Source: Cytophagales bacterium (GTDB lineage Bacteria > Bacteroidota > Bacteroidia > Cytophagales > Thermoflexibacteraceae). Taken from it: 64,000 nt of DNA. The notes below the pieces were generated by a model, which was given only the letters and a program-made list of their open reading frames with translations, was not told the origin of the DNA and searched no databases. The stretch is from assembly GCA_013298985.1 (NCBI GenBank), contig JAAFJS010000001.1:1-64000 (forward strand). Direction: 5' to 3'. The position numbers were made by a program, and so were the translations under genes. Every line of letters starts with the position of its first letter. The stretch's first letter is position 1. Shown here in pieces: positions 25,148 through 32,568 of this stretch.

Positions 25148-26074
25148 CTAATAGGTTTTTCCTTGCTGCGCCAGTAGATAAAGCACTGACATTCTGACTG
25201 CTACGCCATTTTCTACTTGCTGCAAAATGATAGAATGACCTGAGTCGGCAACATCACTTGTGATTTCTACACCGCGATTAATTGGACCTGGGTGCATGAT
25301 AACTACCTGTTTATCAAGACTTTCTAACAACTGTTTATTAATGCCATAGTAAAGTGAATATTCGCGGAGAGAGGGGAATTGCTTGGATTGCTGACGTTCT
25401 AACTGTATGCGAAGGACGTTAGCCACATCACACCACTGCAAAGCGGTGCGTATGTCATGCACTACCTTGACCCCAATTTCTTTCATGTATTTGGGAATCA
25501 GCGTACTGGGTCCGCAAACCATCACCTCCGCCCCCAACTTTTGGAGGGCAAAAATATTGGAAAGGGCTACTCTCGAATGAGCAATATCGCCAATAATGGC
25601 TACTTTTTTCCCAGCTACGCCGCCTAACTTTTCGCGGATAGAATACGCGTCCAGCAGTGCCTGCGTGGGGTGTTCGTGCGTGCCGTCCCCTGCATTGATG
25701 ATGTTTGCGTTGATGTGTTTTGCCAAAAAATGTGGTGCGCCAGGGCTGGCGTGCCGCATCACTATCATATCTACTTTCATCGCCAAGATGTTATTGACGG
25801 TATCGAGCAAGGTTTCTCCTTTCTTGACGGAGCTTCCAGAAGCTGCAAAATTGATGACATCAGCCGAAAGTCGTTTTTCAGCTAACTCAAAAGAAAGTCG
25901 CGTACGCGTAGAATTTTCAAAAAATACATTGGCAATGGTGATGTCGCGCAAGGAAGGAACTTTCTTGATGGGGCGGCTGAGGACTTCTTTGAAGGTATCT
26001 GCCGTTTCTAAAATAATTTCTATGTCTTTGACTGTCAGGTTTTTAATCCCAAGCAAGTGATTTACAGTGAGCAT
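25148..26074 (-). CDS. pyrB: Aspartate carbamoyltransferase
   Basis: A 308-residue catalytic subunit that joins carbamoyl phosphate and aspartate in de novo pyrimidine synthesis. The carbamoyl-phosphate motif FFENSTRTRLSFE lies at about 51-63, and the loop HPTQALLDAYSI at about 136-147. The aspartate-binding region includes VLRIQLERQQ and HPGPINRGVEI. Length fits the catalytic chain. No regulatory pyrI is beside it. The upstream gap holds a palindromic repeat cluster. The deiminase-like gene beyond that cluster is on the same strand. Confidence 0.96.
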   Translation of the reverse strand: MLTVNHLLGIKNLTVKDIEIILETADTFKEVLSRPIKKVPSLRDITIANVFFENSTRTRLSFELAEKRLSADVINFAASGSSVKKGETLLDTVNNILAMKVDMIVMRHASPGAPHFLAKHINANIINAGDGTHEHPTQALLDAYSIREKLGGVAGKKVAIIGDIAHSRVALSNIFALQKLGAEVMVCGPSTLIPKYMKEIGVKVVHDIRTALQWCDVANVLRIQLERQQSKQFPSLREYSLYYGINKQLLESLDKQVVIMHPGPINRGVEITSDVADSGHSIILQQVENGVAVRMSVLYLLAQQGKTY

Positions 26075-26174
26075 AATGATTGGCTTTTTTTAAATCACTT
26101 GCAAAGATAGGGAATTAAAATAAAATTAGAACATAAGTAGTTCAACAAATGTATGCGTTCTTTGTATTATCACA

Positions 26175-26340
26175 GTCCCGTTAGGGACACGAGCTTTGTA
26201 GAAATCAATAAAGAACAATAGGTAAAAGTCCCGTTAGGGACGTAACTTATTCATCTTGAAATATTTGTGTCGTCCCTAACAGGACTTACTGTAATCTAAT
26301 TTTTTATTTTCTACAAAGCTATCGTACCTACGGCACTGAG
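26175..26340. repeat. Palindromic repeat cluster between pyrB and deiminase gene
   Basis: The palindrome GTCCCGTTAGGGAC occurs at 26175-26188 and again at 26228-26241, and a one-base variant GTCCCTAACAGGAC occurs at 26272-26285. Around these, AGCTTTGTAGAAA (26192-26204) and its exact reverse complement TTTCTACAAAGCT (26308-26320) form a 13-base pair. An imperfect palindrome (GTACCTACGGCAC) follows near 26325-26337. The arrangement is nested and dense, as in REP clusters (BIME-like). There is no open frame. Confidence 0.8.
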
Positions 26341-26373
26341 TAACAAAGCGATTATATTTGTTGAGCTACTTAC

Positions 26374-27801
26374 TTATTTGAGTTTATCTCTGAGGATAGG
26401 CATACTCATACAATGCGAACCGCCGCGCGCACGCGAAAGTTCTGCCGAAGGCAACATAATCAAGGTATCTGTCAGCGTTTTGGGGTTGAGTTCTCCGCTT
26501 TCAAATTTTTGTAATAAATCTGCAGCCTTAATTATTCTAAAGCCTTGTTTTTCAAAAGAATCTGCGGTGTGATAGTTACGGTCATAGCCAATGACGACTC
26601 CCTCTTTGATAGCCAAAAGGTTACAGGAATCTGTCCACTGCTCGCGCTGGCTGAACGGAAATACATTATTACCAGAGTAGATAAATTGGGTAGGTTGCTT
26701 GGAATCCAAGTCGTTTTGGCTGATGTCGTCCAGTAGGTCTTCCAAATATTCAAACTCTACCGCTTTGCGCTTGCCCCTGACAAACTGCATGATACGCATT
26801 TGGCTTTCCTCTGTTTTTTTCTTTTTATACATTTTTTCCAAACGGTCTTTTTCCTCTAATTCTCGCTTAGAAAACTTGCCAAAAAGCACCCACATATTGC
26901 GCTTGACTTGCGTAAAAACGGTGTCGATGTGCATAAAATCGCGCTTAGGCGGAATTTTAATGACCGAAACTTTCTCTACTACCTCTCTTTCAAAAAGTGC
27001 ATCAATGATTTTATTGACTGCATTGGGCGTGGTGCGTTCGCTGATACCTACGAGCAGGTTATTTGGCGCAACCATCATAATATCACCACCTTCCAGTGTA
27101 ACTTGCTTGTGTTCTCTTTCTGAACCTTCCAGAAGAAAAAACAATTCGTCATCAGCAATTTCAATCAGTTTGTCGCGATATTTCTCAAAAATAGGGTGAT
27201 AATAAAAAACATATTTGGCAATAAAAGACTCGCGGCGACGCGCTTCTTTGGCAGGTTTGTTCAGCAAAATGTGGTCGTTAATCGTAATGCCAATGTCGCG
27301 CGTAAAAATAAAGTTAGGCACTGGCGCGAAAAGCATCTTATCATTCGGCAGAGAGCCAGAAATCAAAGTCTTGGCAAGCTCAATATGGTCTAAGTCGAGC
27401 AGGATACGCTGCTGGGCAAACGAGCAAAGTTCTAAGGCGCAGATAGAGGCAACTATCTCATTTTTAAGGGTTTTGTCTTGCAAAATTTCAGAAAGCAAAT
27501 ATTGCATATCCAGTACCTTGTCGGACTTGTGGTAATCGGCATGGTCTGGTTTGTAGAAATGTCTTTTATTTTTGGGGTCATCAATGGTGGCTAACTTGCC
27601 TTTGACCTTATCCGTATCCAAAAAATAGAGTAAAATTTTGACAAAATAATCGTATTCCTGCCCGCGAATATTTTTGAGGTCAATGATGTCTTCGAAGAGC
27701 CAATCTTGTGCTTTGGAAGGCACGACCTTGCCCAAGCCACTGTCAGGGCTGTGGATAATGACGCGTTGAAGTGTGCCTGTTTCTGTACTTACATGAATCA
27801 T
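26374..27801 (-). CDS. Arginine deiminase-like enzyme (amidinotransferase fold)
   Basis: A 475-residue cytoplasmic protein of the guanidine-modifying superfamily. The N-terminus (RVIIHSPDSGLGKVVP) matches arginine deiminase starts. The catalytic residues can be placed: the acidic pair in EGGDIMMVAPNN (about 240-250), the His in RDFMHIDTVFTQV (about 290), and the nucleophilic Cys in GGSHCMSMP near the C-terminus (about 467). The protein is about 60 residues longer than classical ArcA, with extra helical inserts (KKKKTEESQMRIMQFVRG). The reaction would be arginine to citrulline plus ammonia, or a related one. ArcB and ArcC are absent, and pyrB is the neighbour. Confidence 0.85.
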   Translation of the reverse strand: MIHVSTETGTLQRVIIHSPDSGLGKVVPSKAQDWLFEDIIDLKNIRGQEYDYFVKILLYFLDTDKVKGKLATIDDPKNKRHFYKPDHADYHKSDKVLDMQYLLSEILQDKTLKNEIVASICALELCSFAQQRILLDLDHIELAKTLISGSLPNDKMLFAPVPNFIFTRDIGITINDHILLNKPAKEARRRESFIAKYVFYYHPIFEKYRDKLIEIADDELFFLLEGSEREHKQVTLEGGDIMMVAPNNLLVGISERTTPNAVNKIIDALFEREVVEKVSVIKIPPKRDFMHIDTVFTQVKRNMWVLFGKFSKRELEEKDRLEKMYKKKKTEESQMRIMQFVRGKRKAVEFEYLEDLLDDISQNDLDSKQPTQFIYSGNNVFPFSQREQWTDSCNLLAIKEGVVIGYDRNYHTADSFEKQGFRIIKAADLLQKFESGELNPKTLTDTLIMLPSAELSRARGGSHCMSMPILRDKLK

Positions 27802-27878
27802 GGTGCGTTGTTTTTTGTTGAGATTTTTGGCAAATATAGTTTATTTCTGTATTTATCCATTCTCTTTTTGTTTTTCAC

Positions 27879-29378
27879 CTAAAATTTCATGCCCAGCAGC
27901 AGTACATCATCTACTTGGTGATTTTGTCCTTTCCATGCCAAATAGGTGTTTCTGATGATGCCCTCGTGTAGCGCAAAGTCGTAGCGTTGCAAATCTTGGA
28001 GGAGTTCGCGTAGCCTGCGCGTGCCAAATTTGGTTTTGTTTTCTCGGTCAAACTGGTCAGCAATTCCGTCCGTACAGATATAAATAATGTCGTTAGGCAA
28101 TAGCTCGATGGTGTGAAGCGTAAAAGTTTTATGGTCATAAAAACCACTTCCAATTGGGTTTTTATCTCCTTTGTATTCGATAAGTTCCTTGTTGCGAATC
28201 AGGTAAAGCGGTCGCTGTGCGCCTGCAAAGTAGATGTGCTTAAAATCAATGTCGAACATCAGCAAGGCTACATCCATGCCGTCGCGCAGGTCAGAGCCGT
28301 CTTGGTCTTGCTTTAATTGTTTGCGAATATTGGTATCTAATTCGTGCAAAATTTGGGCTGGTTCGGTGATTTTGAGTTCGTTTACAATCTGAGTCAGCGA
28401 ATTAGAGCCGAGCATGGACATCATCGCACCCGACACGCCATGCCCCGTACAGTCCGCCACCGCTACGAATATGCCCCCGCCTCTGCGGTCATTGGTTACG
28501 GAAGAATAAACGGGCTGAACAGCCTCAAACCAATAAAAATCTCCACTCACGATGTCTTTGGGCGAGTGAAAAAGACACAAATCGGGCAAATAATGACGAA
28601 TCTCAGTTGCGGAAGGCAAGATAGCGGACTGGATTCGGCGCGCATAGTTCATGCTATCTGTGATTTGCTTGTTTTTGCGCCCAATTTCTCTGCTTTTTTC
28701 TTCTAATACGTCGCGTTGGGCTATAATTTCCTCGTTCATGTGCGAGAGATTGTCGCGCTGGGCAGAAATCTCCTCTTTTTGTTGCATCAACTCTGCATTT
28801 TTTATTTCGACTTCATGCTGAAAAAAGCCAGATTCTTTCTTGAATAGCTCTATCGTAAAGAAAATGAGCGCAAAAGGCATGATAAGATTGATATGATAGA
28901 AGTAATTACTGACAGGAATACTCACCATAGGCTGATAACCCACATGAAAATAGGTTTTGACAAAAATAAATGCCAATACATACAGCAAGGAAAAAATAAT
29001 GATATAGTTACGCTTGGTATAAATCAGCGCGACAAATACAATGCCCCAAAAAGCAAAATTTTCTGTTACCAATTCTTCTCCGAAAAGGATAGAAAACCCC
29101 ACAAACAAGAAAATGCTATGGAAAATCAACACAAATTTCGCAAATTGATAGCGGTGTTTGTAGTGTAGATAATAACTGACCAAAGCCACGATGACATTAG
29201 AAAAGTTGATGAGAGCCACCAAAAATTCATTGAAAGCCAGCGAAGAAAGTGTATAAGCAATGCTCATCGCCATGACCATCGCCACTACCATATTGATTAC
29301 CTTGATGTTCCTTCTTTTCGTAAAACTCATTTCGGGCGTGATACCTAAGTGAACCGCCTCTTGCCACAAATTTTTCAT
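27879..29378 (-). CDS. Membrane SpoIIE-type (PP2C-like) phosphatase
   Basis: A 499-residue protein. The N-terminal part (about 25-185) has six hydrophobic helices and forms a membrane sensor domain. A coiled coil (about 190-245, EEISAQRDNLSHMNEEIIAQRD-like) links it to a SpoIIE/RsbU phosphatase domain (about 255-499). Metal-binding Asp residues appear in DIVSGDFYWF, VADCTGHGVSGAMMSM, TDGIADQF and QVDDVLLL. This layout is common in Bacteroidota, where such phosphatases face anti-sigma-factor antagonists or two-component-like switches. No partner anti-sigma or STAS gene is adjacent. The stimulus is unknown. Confidence 0.9.
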   Translation of the reverse strand: MKNLWQEAVHLGITPEMSFTKRRNIKVINMVVAMVMAMSIAYTLSSLAFNEFLVALINFSNVIVALVSYYLHYKHRYQFAKFVLIFHSIFLFVGFSILFGEELVTENFAFWGIVFVALIYTKRNYIIIFSLLYVLAFIFVKTYFHVGYQPMVSIPVSNYFYHINLIMPFALIFFTIELFKKESGFFQHEVEIKNAELMQQKEEISAQRDNLSHMNEEIIAQRDVLEEKSREIGRKNKQITDSMNYARRIQSAILPSATEIRHYLPDLCLFHSPKDIVSGDFYWFEAVQPVYSSVTNDRRGGGIFVAVADCTGHGVSGAMMSMLGSNSLTQIVNELKITEPAQILHELDTNIRKQLKQDQDGSDLRDGMDVALLMFDIDFKHIYFAGAQRPLYLIRNKELIEYKGDKNPIGSGFYDHKTFTLHTIELLPNDIIYICTDGIADQFDRENKTKFGTRRLRELLQDLQRYDFALHEGIIRNTYLAWKGQNHQVDDVLLLGMKF

Positions 29379-29960
29379 TGTGTTCTAAAAATTAGGTAGT
29401 ATAATAAAGTCTAAAAGTAAAGTTGATACTCACCACCAGCGTCAGTAAAGACCAAGGTGAATTGAAGTAGCTTTTTTAATTTAATAAAGGGATTATCAGG
29501 GGTACTTTATAATAAAAAAATTGTACTTTTCAAAGATTTTTGTTGCATCTGTAAATTTCTAACTCCTTATTTTATAGAAACAAAACTAAGTAATAGCTAC
29601 TATAAAAACAACAAAAGACTTGTTTTTTTTGCAAAAAACTGAAACTTCTTGGAATAATGCTATTGTTTTATAAGAATGAGCAAACTTGTAATAAACTAAG
29701 ATTGAAAAACAAGAAAAAAATGATATGAGGGGGGAAATTAGATTGACAACTTAGACCAACAGGGGGAGTACAAAACCAAGCCCGCCGTTTGCTTGACCAA
29801 GTGGCTTACAAAGGTAAAAAGACAATTTGAAAAATATAATGATTAGAAGAAAAAATTGTGTTTTTTCTTTATTATTATTGATGTTGCATTTACAGAAAAA
29901 AGAGTGTCAATGCAGAAAAATTATACATTTCTTTTGTGCAATTTATTTGATTAACTATTT

Positions 29961-30089
29961 TTACAAGACTGCATAAAACTTGTTTGTAATAGCGAAGGTA
30001 CGCTGTGGACGAGTACGCGCAAGGGCTTGCACGCCTTTGACAAGCAAACGGAACGCTTCACCTGCTATATAGATTCTGTGCTGAAATAG
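29961..30089 (+). pseudogene. Remnant of two-component propeller (Reg_prop) protein
   Basis: Open without a stop from at least 29961 to the TAG at 30087, the frame contains GTLWTSTRKGLHAFDKQTER followed by FTCYIDSVLK. This matches the unit G.LW.GT..GL..FD..T..F..Y of the repeated propeller in Bacteroidota sensor proteins. There is no start codon, and only one unit is left. The match of about 25 residues to a single repeat is good, and the rest of the gene is gone. It is a decayed fragment. Confidence 0.6.
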
Positions 30090-30100
30090 TAGCTATACAA

Positions 30101-30211
30101 GCAGAGGAACTCACTATTGGACGACATCACGTTGATAGCTATACGTCTGTAAAAGCAAAAGCAGTCCGCGCTTTATACGCAGGCTGCCTTCTCCAACATT
30201 TATTTTTCTAA
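30101..30211 (+). pseudogene. Possible remnant of LuxR-type HTH regulator
   Basis: Frame AEELTIGRHHVDSYTSVKAK, then AVRALYAGCLLQHLFF, ending at TAA 30209. The first part resembles the recognition helix of LuxR-type regulators (IAEKLFISRHTVDTHRKN), and the second the end of such domains (ALVRYAIEHGLI). There is no start and no intact domain. It lies 11 bases after the propeller remnant in a different frame. Both could be pieces of one decayed sensor-regulator gene. The match is weak. Confidence 0.35.
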
Positions 30212-30214
30212 AAA

Positions 30215-30538
30215 CTAAGCCTCTTTTACTGTTTCTTCGGTTGAGTTTTTGCTTTTCAACTTCTCTTTGATAGGGGCAGTAACAGATTCAGCAAATTTAT
30301 GGATTTTGCTTTTGCTGATTTCTACTTGCTCTTCCAAGTCTTTTTTCAGTTCGGCAGATTTTTTTGCAAATTCCTTTCTGAGTTCAGCAGATTTCTCATC
30401 AAACTCCAATTTTGCATCACCTGCTTTCTTTGCGATTTTTTCTCTGGTTTTTTCACCTTTATCTGGTGCAAACAAAAGACCAGCTACAGCACCCAAAGAA
30501 ACTCCTGCTAATAAAAATAATAATTCAGACCTTTTCAT
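30215..30538 (-). CDS. YtxH domain-containing protein
   Basis: A 107-residue protein. I choose the ATG at 30538, which gives MKRSELLFLLAGVSLGAVAGLLFAPDKGEKTREKI. The longer frame adds 13 residues without a signal. One glycine-rich membrane helix (about 5-23) is followed by the YtxH motif (LLFAPDKGEKTR) and then by a long, charged, heptad-rich helix (about 30-90) ending in acidic residues. Such small membrane proteins are typical of stress-linked Bacteroidota loci. The role is not known. Confidence 0.85.
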   Translation of the reverse strand: MKRSELLFLLAGVSLGAVAGLLFAPDKGEKTREKIAKKAGDAKLEFDEKSAELRKEFAKKSAELKKDLEEQVEISKSKIHKFAESVTAPIKEKLKSKNSTEETVKEA

Positions 30539-30649
30539 AATATTGTTCGGTTTAGAGTTAAAATATCCTGCGCGCAAAGGTAAGGCAAAAATTTAATTTA
30601 TTTTGCTTTTATACCATAGAAAATGTAAAAGAATCTCTCGTGCGCGTGC

Positions 30650-31108
30650 CTACACTTTTTCCATATAAATATGCGGAATGTCGTCTTCCATATAAATATC
30701 GCTGGTTTGCTGAAAGCCCAAGCCTTCATAAAACCTTTTGAGGTAAAACTGTGCGCCAATCTTGAGTGGCTGTTTGCCAAAAAGCTGTTCGATAAATTGG
30801 ATAGAAACCTCCATTAGTTTTTTGCCAAGCCCGTCTTTTCTTGCTTTGGCATTGATGATGACCCTGCCAATGCTTGCCTTGTCATAGATAACCGATTTGT
30901 CAAAAAGGCGACTATAAGCGAGCAGTTCGCCGTCGAGCATACCCATACAGTGATGGGCTTGTTTGTCCAAATCATCAAGGTCTTGAAACACACAGTTTTG
31001 CTCCACCACAAAAATGGCACTGCGAAGTTTGAGGATTTCATAAAGCTCTACCACCGTCAATTCACTAAAAGGTTTGACAATCCAAGAGATGTGAAGCGTA
31101 TTTTTCAT
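30650..31108 (-). CDS. ElaA-like GNAT acetyltransferase
   Basis: A 152-residue enzyme of the GCN5-related N-acetyltransferase fold. The ElaA-type opening (LTVVELYEILKLRSAIFVVEQNC) and DLDDLDKQAHH are clear. The acetyl-CoA loop is ARKDGLGKKLME (about 90-101), with the usual Q/RxxGxG/A form changed to RKDGLG. The C-terminal part (FYLKRFYEGLGF) is also in family form. The substrate is not known. It diverges from the tmRNA gene. Confidence 0.9.
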   Translation of the reverse strand: MKNTLHISWIVKPFSELTVVELYEILKLRSAIFVVEQNCVFQDLDDLDKQAHHCMGMLDGELLAYSRLFDKSVIYDKASIGRVIINAKARKDGLGKKLMEVSIQFIEQLFGKQPLKIGAQFYLKRFYEGLGFQQTSDIYMEDDIPHIYMEKV

Positions 31109-31146
31109 GCGTATTTTTCTTTATTTTTGCAATATATAAAAAAACC

Positions 31147-31177
31147 TTGTTTCCTAAATTTTTATATGCTAAATTTG
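31147..31177 (+). promoter_or_regulatory. Promoter of tmRNA
   Basis: TTG (31147-31149), 20 bases, then TAAATTTG (31170-31177) match the Bacteroidota consensus. The start of transcription would be near 31184, leaving about 30 bases to be removed from the tmRNA 5' end. Confidence 0.6.
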
Positions 31178-31215
31178 TACCCTTTCTGCAATAAAAATAC
31201 AATTTGGCAAAATTT

Positions 31216-31582
31216 GGGGCTGACTGGTTTTGACAGCGTGAGTAGGTCCATGTAAGCACGTCGGGTGTTGGGAGTATTACCCGTAAATAAAACTTTCAAA
31301 ACACAAATGGCGAAAATTCATTCGCACTCGCTGCTTAGTTTAGGATAAACTAAATAGCTTGCCTTCTGCCCAGTAGCCCGTTCTGTCTGCGGGGCGTATA
31401 GGAGGTCAATCTTCAGAACTGCGTGAGGTAGGGTTGTGATGCCTTATTAAGATTAGCGCAACTAAGGAGAGGTTTTGGTCTGTTCCTGACCTAACTTTTC
31501 CCGAAAACTAATAGGAAATAAACGTGTAGAAAGCATGATGAGTTGCCGTGTCTGGACGGGGGTTCGATTCCCCCCAGCTCCT
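31216..31582 (+). ncRNA. ssrA: Transfer-messenger RNA
   Basis: The 5' end GGGGCTGACTGGTTTTGACA and the 3' end (GACGGGGGTTCGATTCCCCC, then CAGCTCC) form the tRNA-like half: GGGGCTG (31216-31222) pairs with CAGCTCC (31575-31581). CCA is not encoded. The tag frame (31303-31338) reads TNGENSFALAA and ends in TAG, so the tag ends in the proteolysis signal ALAA. The first codon is ACA or the following AAT, since no GCA resume codon stands at the expected place. The middle holds pseudoknot-like GC stretches. Confidence 0.95.
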
Positions 31583-31603
31583 CAAAGTAAATAGCTGCTA
31601 AAC

Positions 31604-31646
31604 AAAAAAACGAATATTTCACTAAACATGAAATATTCGTTTTTTT
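31604..31646. terminator. Terminator after tmRNA
   Basis: Perfect 18-base arms (31604-31621 and 31629-31646) around a 7-base loop (CTAAACA), with A-run and T-run ends. It works in both directions and separates tmRNA from the minus-strand HTH gene. Confidence 0.9.
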
Positions 31647-31702
31647 TATGCCATTAAAAAAAAATCAAAAATAAATAATACACTATGCAACCTTTGATGT
31701 AG

Positions 31703-31947
31703 TTACAGTTTATCTATTTCCTGATGCACTTCTTCGTATAACTTGTCTGGTAGAAGCCTGAATGTATCTTTGTATTTAATATCTATCTTTTTTGAGAAGT
31801 GGGCAAACCTTTTGCGTGATTTTGTAAAATTTTGCTAATCATTTGCTGGCTCAAATGAACTAAAGCACCTTGCTCAGATTGGTTAAGACCTAACGCAATT
31901 GACTTAATAATTACACTGTTTCTTTGTTCTCTTAATAAATATTTCAT
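31703..31947 (-). pseudogene. Small HTH protein gene, frameshifted
   Basis: On the minus strand from ATG 31947 a 54-residue frame reads MKYLLREQRNSVIIKSIALG, then LNQSEQGALVHLSQQMISKI, and ends at TAG 31783-31785. The middle looks like a small helix-turn-helix. In the -1 frame, entered at a run of six A (31788-31793), a further 27 residues follow (IDIKYKDTFRLLPDKLYEEV and HQEIDKL) to TAA at 31703-31705. The joined protein would have about 81 residues, both halves with coding character. Either one base was lost in the A-run or the frame is shifted during expression. The promoter upstream is close to ideal. Family not recognised. Confidence 0.55.
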
Positions 31948-31979
31948 AAGACTTATAAATGCTAAAATAAATTTTAGTG

Positions 31980-32009
31980 CAAAGGTAAATAAAAAAAATA
32001 AAATTACAA
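31980..32009 (-). promoter_or_regulatory. Promoter of the mini-HTH gene
   Basis: On the minus strand TTG (32009-32007), a 19-base spacer, then TACCTTTG (31987-31980). This is a perfect match to the Bacteroidota consensus. It leaves a leader of about 25 bases before the ATG at 31947. Confidence 0.75.
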
Positions 32010-32074
32010 ATTGTCGATGTCGTTATCAAAGTGTTTATTCCTTTCCATGAATATCTATAATAAAGTAGCTACAC

Positions 32075-32111
32075 AAAAAATCGCTTCAAATATAATTTGA
32101 AGCGATTTTTT
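32075..32111. terminator. Bidirectional hairpin next to tRNA
   Basis: Perfect 17-base arms (32075-32091 and 32095-32111) around a 3-base loop, A-rich on one side and T-rich on the other. It lies directly downstream of the minus-strand tRNA. Confidence 0.85.
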
Positions 32112-32122
32112 TGCCCTGTGCG

Positions 32123-32196
32123 TGGGCCCGCATGGAATCGAACCATGGACCCTCTGATTATGAGTCAGATGCTCTAACCGTCTGAGCTACAAGCCC
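32123..32196 (-). tRNA. tRNA with CAT anticodon (Met or Ile2)
   Basis: Read on the minus strand it starts GGGCTTGTAGCTCAGACGG. The anticodon arm is TCTGA-CTCATAA-TCAGA with CAT, the T arm is ATGGTTCGATTCCAT, and the acceptor end is CGGGCCC plus A. CCA is not encoded. The stems pair completely. The absence of three GC pairs in the anticodon stem rules out initiator Met. Elongator Met is likelier, but an Ile tRNA modified at C34 (lysidine) cannot be excluded. Confidence 0.9.
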
Positions 32197-32272
32197 GAAT
32201 GTAGTTTTATTTACATTGCGACAGCAAAGGTAAGCAGAAATTATGAATTGTCAAAAAGGAATGGTATTTTTA

Positions 32273-32303
32273 TTGTAGTATATTATAAAAAACTATATCT
32301 TTG
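32273..32303 (+). promoter_or_regulatory. Promoter of the PID-CTERM/exosortase unit
   Basis: TTG (32273-32275), 20 bases, then TATCTTTG (32296-32303). This fits the Bacteroidota consensus. The leader to the ATG at 32347 would be about 36 bases. Confidence 0.65.
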
Positions 32304-32346
32304 TACGCAAATATTCTTTATTCTCTATTTAATAAACACCTATTTT

Positions 32347-32568
32347 ATGAGCATCAATTTTTTAAAAAAAATATTTCTTTCTGCTATTTTTATTGTTTTT
32401 TCGGTAATGAGTGCATTTGCTCAATGTGGACCTATGATGGCAGACCCTTGCCCACCAGGTGTTACGAGTGAAGGAGTACCTATTGATGGTGGTGCATTTG
32501 GCTTGTTGTTATTAGGTGCTATTTACGGCGCAAAGAAAATCTATGACAATAAAAAGAGAGAAAGTTAA
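32347..32568 (+). CDS. PID-CTERM mini protein, exosortase substrate
   Basis: A 73-residue protein. I choose ATG 32347, which gives a signal peptide (FLKKIFLSAIFIVFSVMSAFA) and matches the promoter at 32273-32303. The mature peptide, about 48 residues, has Q-C-G and PCPPG near its start. Then VPIDGG is followed by a membrane helix (AFGLLLLGAIYGA) and a basic tail (KKIYDNKKRES). That is the pattern of PID-CTERM sorting signals: a short motif, a transmembrane helix and basic residues. If cut at the PIDGG region, only about 20-24 residues remain to be anchored or modified. Its 3' end overlaps the exosortase gene by 26 bases. Confidence 0.85.
   Translation: MSINFLKKIFLSAIFIVFSVMSAFAQCGPMMADPCPPGVTSEGVPIDGGAFGLLLLGAIYGAKKIYDNKKRES

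Larger units (their letters stand above)
29379..30214. other. Gene-poor stretch with decayed coding remnants
   Basis: These 836 bases lie between the phosphatase and the YtxH gene. The first part (29379-29740) is AT-rich and without recognisable coding. A short frame at 29762-29830 (ARRLLDQVAYKGKK) could be a gene end. A sensor-propeller piece at 29961-30089 and a LuxR-like piece at 30101-30211 follow. No terminator or RNA gene is obvious. It looks like a gene remnant field. Confidence 0.55.
31583..32122. other. Region between tmRNA and tRNA
   Basis: These 540 bases hold a terminator after tmRNA (31604-31646), a frameshifted mini-HTH gene on the minus strand (31703-31947) with its own promoter (31980-32009), and a terminator at 32075-32111. 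The rest is AT-rich spacer. Confidence 0.7.

Noticed and set aside
26175..26340. CRISPR array
   Set aside because: The repeats are themselves palindromic, only two are exact, one is inverted, and spacers are unequal. It is a REP-like cluster.
29762..29830. Short frame ending LLDQVAYKGKK as a further gene remnant
   Set aside because: Only about 20 residues, no family match; kept as a remark in the region entry and not as a feature.
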